A DNA stretch of 13,100 bases from Neisseriales bacterium. Its GTDB lineage: Bacteria > Pseudomonadota > Gammaproteobacteria > Burkholderiales > UBA11063. This document shows, piece after piece, positions 7,549 to 13,100 of this stretch. Position numbers and translations under genes: made by a program. The stretch covers positions 1 through 13,100 of the forward strand of contig SSGY01000128.1 of assembly GCA_008017145.1 (NCBI GenBank), written 5' to 3'. Below the pieces are notes generated by a model. The model had not been told where the DNA came from. It did not search any database and was given only the letters and a program-made list of their open reading frames with translations. Position 1 is the stretch's first letter. Each line of letters starts with the position of its first letter.

Positions 7549-8571
7549 TTAATGTAGATGTTGACGTGGTTTAATATGCGTAAAATATTCAGGAGGCGGG
7601 CTCTGCCTGGATCCTTTGAGTGAATACGCGGGTGAATAAATATTTTCATCATACCAAACTGCAACTTTGCTTAGCCAAGCTTCAGGTAAAAAGTGAGCTG
7701 GATTTGTTGGACCAAAAAAAGCAGTCATATTGTTCAACGCATTAGCGGCAACACCAAGATGCATTGCGCCACAATCAGTGGTATAAAAATGTTGCGCACG
7801 AAATATTAAATAACTACTCGCCGCCAACTGAAGCTTACCTGCTAAATTAAATAATCGTGAACTATTTGGAAATGATGCACATATCTTCTGATAATGATTA
7901 ATATCAACCCCTGAGCCAAGTAAGACAACTTCATGACCTTTATCAAGTAATAGTCCAACTAACTCAGTTATTGTTGCCAGTGGCAGCATTCTTATTCCAT
8001 CATGTTCATAAGCATTGTTACCACCACTATTAACTATCACTACATAGTTCGTCAATTTATTCTGAAAAATAAACTCCTCTACTAGCAGTTTATCAGCTGT
8101 CATAACTGTTAAATCCAATTTCAAATCGCTATAATTAGCACCTGCCAGCTGACTAGCACTAAGTAAATCTAAATAATACATTCCTTGGTAACGATTAATA
8201 TCATTATAAGCAACTGATTTATGCAAAACAAGATTAGAGATCATATCGCGAGCGTAACCAATAACTGCCGCCCCAAGAAGATTTGCCATGCAGTTAAAAT
8301 ACCAATGCTTATCTAATACAAAAACATAATCATACTTTCCACGTAGTTTTAATAAGGCTCGTGAAAAATTTACGACTCTTTTTAAAGTAAAGTTCTGATC
8401 AGGAAGTATAATCATCTTATCCAAGTAAGGATTATTTATCAATGCAATACTTGCAGATTTACCAACTATAATGTCTAAATCACAATTCAATCTTTGTTTA
8501 AGTTGTCGAATGAGTGGTGTTGCCATTAGTAAATCACCAATTGCTCCACGCTTGATCAGCAATATCTTCAT
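7549..8571 (-). CDS. Glycosyltransferase family 9 (heptosyltransferase-like)
   Basis: The 340-residue cytoplasmic or membrane-associated GT-B enzyme likely adds a heptose or other sugar to a lipid-linked acceptor (LPS core or oligosaccharide). The N-terminal Rossmann half opens with MKILLIKRGAIGDLLMATPL, where D13 matches the position of the proposed catalytic base of WaaC. The C-terminal half starts near 176 with NYVVIVNSGG. It carries GHEVVLLGSGVD (212-223), FNLAGKLQL (241-249) and the donor-site block TTDCGAMHLGVAANA (264-278), followed by AFFGPTNPAHFLP (284-296). The usual K/R-W-P after the strand is replaced by GIRMLPL (192-198), so the donor may not be ADP-heptose. The ATG lies in an ATGA overlap with the preceding GT2 gene and has an AAGGA box (8580-8584) 8 nt upstream. 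It is the last gene of the coupled set. Family certain, sugar unknown. Confidence 0.9.
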   Translation of the reverse strand: MKILLIKRGAIGDLLMATPLIRQLKQRLNCDLDIIVGKSASIALINNPYLDKMIILPDQNFTLKRVVNFSRALLKLRGKYDYVFVLDKHWYFNCMANLLGAAVIGYARDMISNLVLHKSVAYNDINRYQGMYYLDLLSASQLAGANYSDLKLDLTVMTADKLLVEEFIFQNKLTNYVVIVNSGGNNAYEHDGIRMLPLATITELVGLLLDKGHEVVLLGSGVDINHYQKICASFPNSSRLFNLAGKLQLAASSYLIFRAQHFYTTDCGAMHLGVAANALNNMTAFFGPTNPAHFLPEAWLSKVAVWYDENIYSPAYSLKGSRQSPPPEYFTHIKPRQHLH

Positions 8572-9440
8572 AATTTAAATCCTTGTATCGCGCCACTGAC
8601 CCGCCAGCCAAATTCCTTAAATGAATACTGACGAAGAATTAACTTAATCAACATACCACCACAATAAATACACAGAAATTTATAACGAAGCCAGCCAGAG
8701 AAATGTTTGCGTAAAAAATAGATTCGATTCCGTGAACCATACCATGCCCCAGTTTTTGATTTTGCACCTCCAGTAAGGCTACTAACTTTATGAATAAGTG
8801 ATGGTTCAAAACAATATCGTAACTTTATTCCAAGTTGTTTAGCACGATAGAACCAATCCGCGTCCTCACTATAAATAAAATATTTTTCATCCAACTGACC
8901 AACCTTAAGCCATGCAGACACGGGGATCATGACACAGCACATTGGTACAAAATCACAAAAATAATTACCATCGTATTGACCATTATCAATCTCGTTCTCA
9001 CCAATATGATATGCAGCATAAGCCCGATTTGGTTTAAAACCACCTCCAGCACACCACAAAGTTGTTTTATCAGGGTAATATATTTTAGGTGTGAGTACTG
9101 TATCTGGATTGTAATCCCTATTCTTTAATAATTTAGTCAAAAATCCTTTATCAAATGCTGTATCATTATTTATTAACAACAACTCATTACATCCATCGAA
9201 AATTGCTCTAGATATCCCAATATTATTTCCTTTGGCAAATCCAACATTCTCATTTTGTTGAATAAGTGTGATCTTTTCAGAATTATAGGCGATGATCTTA
9301 TTACAAGTATCATCCTGAGAAGAGCTATCCACCACATATAAATGCCAATTTACATCTACTTGCGCAAATAATGAGACTAAAAATTCATCTATAACCGCCC
9401 CACTATTGTAAGTTACTGTAATAACACCTAAACTATTCAT
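8568..9440 (-). CDS. Family 2 glycosyltransferase, WbbL/rhamnosyltransferase-like
   Basis: This 290-residue protein has a GT-A fold. VITVTYNSG (residues 6-14) is the nucleotide-binding start. VVDSSSQDDT (36-45) carries the first conserved Asp, D38. ENVGFAKGNNIGI (64-76) is typical of the WbbL/rhamnosyltransferase branch. LLLINNDTAF (87-96) replaces the DxD motif with the NND form usual in this branch. DEKYFIYSEDADWFYRAKQLG (184-204) holds the ED pair expected to include the catalytic base, and IHKVSSLTGG (216-225) follows. A C-terminal tail after about 235 is basic and partly hydrophobic (about 250-268), suggesting membrane association. Acceptor is probably an undecaprenyl-linked glycan. It overlaps both neighbours by 4 nt (ATGA), consistent with translational coupling. 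A rhamnose donor is suggested by resemblance only. Confidence 0.88.
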   Translation of the reverse strand: MNSLGVITVTYNSGAVIDEFLVSLFAQVDVNWHLYVVDSSSQDDTCNKIIAYNSEKITLIQQNENVGFAKGNNIGISRAIFDGCNELLLINNDTAFDKGFLTKLLKNRDYNPDTVLTPKIYYPDKTTLWCAGGGFKPNRAYAAYHIGENEIDNGQYDGNYFCDFVPMCCVMIPVSAWLKVGQLDEKYFIYSEDADWFYRAKQLGIKLRYCFEPSLIHKVSSLTGGAKSKTGAWYGSRNRIYFLRKHFSGWLRYKFLCIYCGGMLIKLILRQYSFKEFGWRVSGAIQGFKL

Positions 9441-10282
9441 TGATATTCTTTTATAATCCGGTTGGCAATCTCATTATATTGCTGCTTAATTGCCGCGCTA
9501 GTATCAACTGTACTATGTTTTTGCATAAGTTTATATTTTAAATAACGACTAAAATGATAGTTCAACATTAATACAGCAAGAGTCAGCCCAACAAACTTAT
9601 TTTTATAACCTTTATTTTTTATCATGAATTTGGGAATAAAAATAAATGCAGCTACAATTAATTTAAATGCACTTAACGGTTTTTTGAGTTTATTAAATGC
9701 ATTCTCCGCATCAATAGTAGTATAGCGATTAGATTTATCTAGAAAATGTTCTAAATTAATATAATTAAAATGAATAATACAAAAAAACTCCCGTGATAGA
9801 TACGTAACTTTAGCCTCAGGTTTGAGCAGATAAAATTGACTATGTATTGCCGAATCAAATCCAACGACTGACTTCTTTCTCATCATGCGCAAAATTGACT
9901 CAGTACCCCAATCACCACAATAAATTTCTTCACCAAACATATAGTTTTTTCTTGGTATTGAGATAGCATCAAATTTATTATCATTTATTATTGCTATAAT
10001 TTTACTATATAAACTTTTAGGTATCATTTCATCTGCATCCAAGACCAAAACCCATTCAGAAGATGCTTGTTTAAATGCAAACTCCCTTGCTGGATCAGCG
10101 TAACCACAGTTTTTAAAGTAAAAAACTTTGACATTGGGGTATTCTTGAGCAATTACAACAGTATTATCTGTACTATACATGTCAACAATAATTATTTCAT
10201 CTGCCCAAGATACAGACTCCAGACAATTCCGAATATTATGCTCTTCATTATAGGTATTAATTAATACAGATAAAGTGTTCAT
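9437..10282 (-). CDS. Family 2 glycosyltransferase, WaaE/KdtX-like
   Basis: With the start chosen here the protein has 281 residues. It opens with MNTLSVLINTYNEEHNIRNC, and SWADEIIIVDMYSTDNT follows with the first conserved Asp (D34). CGYADPAREFAF and WVLVLDADE (D82, D84) form the donor-site DxD. CGDWGTESILRMMRK, an IHSQF acceptor-region His and a basic, hydrophobic C-terminal segment (KGYKNKFVG...) are all usual for the WaaE-like branch that decorates LPS core or similar glycans. An in-frame ATG at 10297 would add five residues (MEVEE) and is possible. I prefer 10282 because it forms an ATGA overlap with the upstream stop and has GGAAG (10291-10295) 8 nt before it, whereas the longer start has no visible ribosome site. 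Sugar and acceptor are unknown. Confidence 0.86.
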   Translation of the reverse strand: MNTLSVLINTYNEEHNIRNCLESVSWADEIIIVDMYSTDNTVVIAQEYPNVKVFYFKNCGYADPAREFAFKQASSEWVLVLDADEMIPKSLYSKIIAIINDNKFDAISIPRKNYMFGEEIYCGDWGTESILRMMRKKSVVGFDSAIHSQFYLLKPEAKVTYLSREFFCIIHFNYINLEHFLDKSNRYTTIDAENAFNKLKKPLSAFKLIVAAFIFIPKFMIKNKGYKNKFVGLTLAVLMLNYHFSRYLKYKLMQKHSTVDTSAAIKQQYNEIANRIIKEYQ

Positions 10283-11037
10283 TTCTTCCACTTCCATAGT
10301 TTTAATAAACGGAGTAACTTATTCTTTGGGAAATTTTGATGAATATAGCTAACTTCCCGATGAGTTACTCGGTAAAATTGATGATTTCGCATCCAAGAGT
10401 CAACTCTTTTTTCAAATAATTCACCCCCATATTTTGGATAACGTGAAGAAAATTCATTAACTTCATTATAAATATTTCTACGAAAATCATTTACGCGAAT
10501 CAAATATGCCTGATCAGAGAACCCATACCCCACATAAAATTTGTTACTCTCTTCAAATGACTCTCTCTTTGCTTCTTTGTACCTATGGTTCCAGCATGGG
10601 TTTACAACTACAATTTTTTTTGAATTATTTAAAACCTCAATCGCATCATCTATCCAATTAAAATTCTTAGATAGTATCGCATCGCTGGAATAGTGTAATA
10701 AAAACTCCGTTTGACAAAGATAAATTGAGGTCAGTTCCGCAATTGAATAGTAGTAACCTCCAGCAAAATCCTCTTGATTTAAGCCAAAAAAACTTAATAC
10801 TTCTTCTGCGTAATCCGCAACAACGTAATATTTATCAATTACGCCTTCTTTGATTTTTTTATCAGCATAAAACTTGACGAGTTCAAGATTCTCTACATTA
10901 TTAATAAATAAATTTTTTTGCGCAAAGTCAAATTGGTTTCTATTTATCATCTCTTGGAGATAATTAGTTTTTAATAAAAACTCCCAGTCTTGTTCCCAAC
11001 ACTTAGTCTCAAATGTAACACCTATTTCATTATTCAT
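10279..11037 (-). CDS. Uncharacterised protein, possible divergent GT-A glycosyltransferase
   Basis: I do not recognise this 252-residue soluble protein as a named family. It has no signal peptide or membrane segment. The beginning, IGVTFETKCWEQDWEFLL (5-22), could be the first strand and helix of a nucleotide-sugar fold. LFINNVEN (43-50) could be a second strand and DKYYVVADYAEEVL (68-81) a third. TEFLLHYSSDAIL (110-122) sits where a DxD motif would be expected after a hydrophobic strand (only D119). KKIVVVNPCWNHR (140-152), GFSDQAYLIRVNDFRRNIYN (172-191) and GGELFEKRVDSWMR (204-217) resemble the acceptor side of GT-A enzymes, with an acidic residue before an Arg. A terminal SYIHQ (230-234) and a basic tail (KNKLLRLLKLWKWKK) complete it. 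Placement between GT2 genes, with its stop in an ATGA overlap with the next, argues for a role in the same glycan pathway. Function is inference. Confidence 0.7.
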   Translation of the reverse strand: MNNEIGVTFETKCWEQDWEFLLKTNYLQEMINRNQFDFAQKNLFINNVENLELVKFYADKKIKEGVIDKYYVVADYAEEVLSFFGLNQEDFAGGYYYSIAELTSIYLCQTEFLLHYSSDAILSKNFNWIDDAIEVLNNSKKIVVVNPCWNHRYKEAKRESFEESNKFYVGYGFSDQAYLIRVNDFRRNIYNEVNEFSSRYPKYGGELFEKRVDSWMRNHQFYRVTHREVSYIHQNFPKNKLLRLLKLWKWKK

Positions 11038-11096
11038 ATATAAAAACTCACGCTGATAACTCTTAAAATAAAGATTCGCATACTATCGTAAAAAAA

Positions 11097-12080
11097 TCAT
11101 AACTGCTTATCTATATGCAATAAACGTGCGACATGCACCCTGAAAATTTTCTTTAGCTTATTAAAAACTTTATTTTTCACAGATAACTGCTCAATAACTT
11201 CATCAAATGCCTGCTGTGGATATATTTTATTTTTATCATTTGCTTGTTTTAATAAATTTAGATGTTTTGTATAACGGCCTAAATTTCTAAGAAAAAACGA
11301 TATTGTTTTATTTCTATAAACTAAGAGCTCGTGATCCTCTGCAATATGGTCATAATATTCAACGCCAAATAAATGTTTCAGATATTTTTTATGTACAGAT
11401 TGAATATACACATCAATTTGTGATCCATTTTTATGACAAGAAGATAATTCATAAACACGGTATTTCATAAGAACCGTGCTCAAATTTGCAAGTATAAAAC
11501 CATATTCGATTGCTCTTAGCCATAACTCATAATCTTCAGCTAAATTTTTGTACGATGCATCATACAGTACAACATCAAATACGTGCCGTCTAACAATAAC
11601 ATATTGTGCCAGAGCATTACGAAATAAATGCATATTAATAACAATCTCCCAATGCTTAATGGGATCTTGCTGCTTATACAATATATTAGACATATCGTGA
11701 CTATATGCGATATACCAAACACCTGCTATATCGATATTCTCATTAGTTTCCATAAATTCAAATTGTTTTATTAGCCGTTCTGGGAGTGCTATATCATCAG
11801 CGTCCATAAATGCAAGATACTTACCACGACTATGCTTAATTCCAATATTTCGAGTGTATGCTTGCTTATAATTGCGGTCATTTTTAAATAACCTTATTCG
11901 TGAATCTTTTGCAGCATAATATTCCAAAACGTTATAACTATTATCGGTGGAAAAATCATCTATTATTATAAATTCAAAGTCGTCAAATATTTGATTAAGA
12001 ATGCTTTCTATTGATTCTTTAAGATATGGTGCAGCATTATAAACAGGCATTATAACTGAAATATTAGGAACACCACACAT
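11097..12080 (-). CDS. Family 2 glycosyltransferase
   Basis: A 327-residue GT-A enzyme of the common polysaccharide GT2 type. ISVIMPVYNAAPYLKESIES (7-26) starts the nucleotide-binding fold. FEFIIIDDFSTDNS (35-48) holds the first conserved Asp pair. YTRNIGIKHSRGKYLAFMDADD (75-96) carries the DxD metal site, D93 and D95. LAEDYELWLRAIEYG (180-194) has the ED pair with the likely catalytic base. A C-terminal extension of about 130 residues (200-327) is rich in Lys, Tyr and Leu, with no clear membrane helix, and may bind acceptor or membrane. The ATG has AAGG 9 nt upstream. It is the first gene of the GT set; 59 bp separate it from the next gene and 72 bp from the OmpA-like gene upstream. By eye this gene and its two downstream neighbours are more AT-rich than tex, which hints at transfer. 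Substrate unknown. Confidence 0.88.
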   Translation of the reverse strand: MCGVPNISVIMPVYNAAPYLKESIESILNQIFDDFEFIIIDDFSTDNSYNVLEYYAAKDSRIRLFKNDRNYKQAYTRNIGIKHSRGKYLAFMDADDIALPERLIKQFEFMETNENIDIAGVWYIAYSHDMSNILYKQQDPIKHWEIVINMHLFRNALAQYVIVRRHVFDVVLYDASYKNLAEDYELWLRAIEYGFILANLSTVLMKYRVYELSSCHKNGSQIDVYIQSVHKKYLKHLFGVEYYDHIAEDHELLVYRNKTISFFLRNLGRYTKHLNLLKQANDKNKIYPQQAFDEVIEQLSVKNKVFNKLKKIFRVHVARLLHIDKQL

Positions 12081-12128
12081 ACAGTTTTACCTTATTTAGA
12101 GTTTAAAAATATTTTTTTACTATGTTTC

Positions 12129-12149
12129 TAATAGCTTAACAAAGCATTA
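12129..12149 (-). terminator. Weak hairpin after the OmpA-like gene
   Basis: On the - strand TAATGCTT-tgtt-AAGC(t)ATTA can fold into an 8-bp stem with one bulged base, starting 4 nt after the OmpA-like stop. No adjacent T-run follows; the nearest T-rich stretch is about 20 nt further. It may partly separate the OmpA-like gene from the GT operon. Confidence 0.3.
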
Positions 12150-12152
12150 AAT

Positions 12153-12740
12153 TTACTGCACAGGTTCAGGAATTACTGCTTGCTCGTACGTATCGGTAAT
12201 TACCACCGGAACTTTTTCTACATGATAACCTTTAGGTGCATATCGTTGATAAAAAATATCGACACGTTGATTACGTGGCTGATGCCCATCTGAATCCTTT
12301 TTAAAGACTTCTCGTCTATCACCGAGAGCATAAACTTCAATTTGTTGGTCAGGAACACCCAAGTCCAAAAGAGCACTTCTTACGTTATTAGCACGTTGTA
12401 ACGATAAGGCATCGTTCTTTGCAGCACTACTATAATCATCTGCATTACCACTAACTTCAATCTTGGCATTCGGAAAAGCTTTCAAATAGGTAGCATTCCA
12501 ACTTAAGATAGGTACGAACTGTGGATTAATTTTACTCTCACCAAGATTAAATACTAATGCATTTGGCATAGATTGGCGCAGATCTAGTTGCTCAACCAAA
12601 ATTGGCACCGACTCAATTTTTGGTGGCTTGGGTATTGAGGTAGTCGCAGCCACAGAAGCTGAGGCAACAGGTTGTGCTGCAAAAGCAGAAACAAAACCAC
12701 ACGATAAAATTAAACTTAATAAATATTTATTACTTAACAT
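12153..12740 (-). CDS. Periplasmic OmpA-like (peptidoglycan-binding) domain protein
   Basis: This 195-residue exported protein has a signal peptide at residues 1-21 (positive Lys5, hydrophobic core about 7-17, SAFA|AQP cleavage). A short Ala/Pro/Ser linker (about 23-46) follows, then one OmpA-like domain (about 55-165). The domain shows ALVFNLGESKINPQF (61-75), in place of the usual FxxGSxxLxP strand, and KIEVSGNADDYSSAAKN (93-109), where D101 or D102 corresponds to the family TDxxG region. LSLQRANNVRSALLDLGV (112-129) and RNQRVDIF (156-163) follow, the latter with the conserved Arg that binds diaminopimelate in OmpA-type domains. There is no beta-barrel. Cys14 (ILSC) is not a good lipobox, so a soluble periplasmic protein is favoured over a lipoprotein. 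GGAG lies 9 nt upstream of the ATG. A structural or polysaccharide-linked role in the envelope is possible. Confidence 0.85.
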   Translation of the reverse strand: MLSNKYLLSLILSCGFVSAFAAQPVASASVAATTSIPKPPKIESVPILVEQLDLRQSMPNALVFNLGESKINPQFVPILSWNATYLKAFPNAKIEVSGNADDYSSAAKNDALSLQRANNVRSALLDLGVPDQQIEVYALGDRREVFKKDSDGHQPRNQRVDIFYQRYAPKGYHVEKVPVVITDTYEQAVIPEPVQ

Positions 12741-12794
12741 CTTTATAATCTCCGATCATTAATAACCCGCAAATTTTACCATATTTAGCACTGT

Positions 12795-13100
12795 TCAAGG
12801 TTGGCTATCCTCAAACTCGTTAAGTGCAATTAGTAAGGCATAAAGCTCAAAACTGACATGATCAACTACCTCAGCACCAAATAATGCCCGCGCATGTAAT
12901 TGTGAGTTAGCAAATTTAATGTATTTTAGATTGGTTGATTTTGCATGAATCATGGCATTATAAGCATCCGTGCTATTTTGCTCTGGTACTAAAGAATCAT
13001 GTGCCAAAGAAATCAATGTAATTGAGTTATGACTCTGCCAGTTTAATATATCCGCGTTGCTAGCTTGAGCAAGAAGCTCTGGATCCTTGGCTGCCCCATC
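12795..13100 (-). CDS. Probable alpha/beta hydrolase, C-terminal part (5' end outside window)
   Basis: The frame is open to the right edge, so the 101 visible residues are a C-terminus with no start in the window; a TTG at 13016 is simply an internal Leu. The segment SITLISLAHDSLVPEQNSTDAYNAM is typical of the alpha/beta hydrolase strand and loop that carries the catalytic Asp (AHDSLVP, compared with G.xD.xVP). VVDHVSFELYALLIAL has the pattern of the final helix with the catalytic His (DH.SF). The nucleophile Ser region is outside the window, so the class (esterase, lipase, peptidase-like) cannot be given. It ends 54 bp before the OmpA-like gene on the same strand and may be its operon partner. 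Assignment rests on motif position only. Confidence 0.6.
   Translation of the reverse strand, partial: DGAAKDPELLAQASNADILNWQSHNSITLISLAHDSLVPEQNSTDAYNAMIHAKSTNLKYIKFANSQLHARALFGAEVVDHVSFELYALLIALNEFEDSQP

Noticed and set aside
8835..9128. Open frame on the + strand, 97 codons
   Set aside because: It lies wholly antisense to the GT2 gene at 8568-9440, which has full family motifs; no ribosome site or recognisable domain.
12081..12152. TTGTTA...TAAAAA promoter-like pair on the - strand before the first GT2 gene
   Set aside because: The -10 is poor and such matches are frequent in this AT-rich gap; a promoter here is likely but I cannot fix its position.
13014..13016. TTG as the start of a 73-residue gene at 12795-13016
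   Set aside because: The frame stays open to the window edge and the upstream residues continue an alpha/beta hydrolase-like strand, so the gene is longer and cut by the edge.
1..13100. CRISPR arrays, tRNA/rRNA genes, toxin-antitoxin, restriction or phage-defence modules
   Set aside because: Looked for on both strands; no regularly spaced repeats, cloverleaf-like sequences or matching protein motifs found.

Overview
The window looks like a stretch of an AT-rich (low-GC by eye) Gram-negative, probably proteobacterial, chromosome. The signs are a WbaP-type polyprenyl-phosphate sugar-phosphate transferase, a GT9 (heptosyltransferase-family) enzyme, a periplasmic OmpA-like domain protein, a full-length Tex protein and an IS30-family transposase. 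I cannot name the species. I see no tRNA, rRNA, CRISPR array, phage module or replication origin.

Layout. (1) 1-972, + strand: the 3' end of an IS30-family insertion sequence, cut by the window edge, abuts a class I SAM-dependent methyltransferase gene. The methyltransferase catalytic core is intact, but its usual upstream part is missing, apparently removed or separated by the IS. (2) 973-1186: a small hairpin, then a roughly 145-bp element with imperfect terminal inverted repeats and internal repeats, resembling a MITE or palindromic repeat, just upstream of tex. (3) 1187-5266, + strand: tex (transcription accessory / S1 RNA-binding protein) and a CPA2-family cation:proton antiporter, 3 bp apart and evidently one transcription unit. 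(4) 5284-12080, - strand: a polysaccharide/glycolipid assembly region of seven genes. In transcription order (right to left) these are a GT2 glycosyltransferase, an unrecognised protein with hints of a divergent GT-A enzyme, two more GT2 enzymes and a GT9 enzyme. The last four are joined by three successive 4-nt ATGA overlaps. After a 106-bp gap with a good extended -10 promoter come a VTT-domain (TVP38/TMEM64/DedA-like) membrane protein and the initiating transferase wbaP. wbaP converges on the antiporter gene with 17 bp between the stops. (5) 12153-13100, - strand: an OmpA-like periplasmic protein and the C-terminal part of a probable alpha/beta hydrolase that runs off the right edge.

How the genes could work together (inference): WbaP would load a hexose-1-phosphate onto undecaprenyl phosphate at the inner membrane, and the GT2, GT9 and unknown proteins would add further sugars. 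The VTT protein shares an operon with WbaP and belongs to a superfamily with reported undecaprenyl-phosphate translocases, so it may supply or recycle the lipid carrier. No Wzx flippase, Wzy polymerase, ABC exporter or nucleotide-sugar synthesis gene is present, so this is not a complete O-antigen or capsule locus. The least understood gene is the 252-residue protein at 10279-11037.
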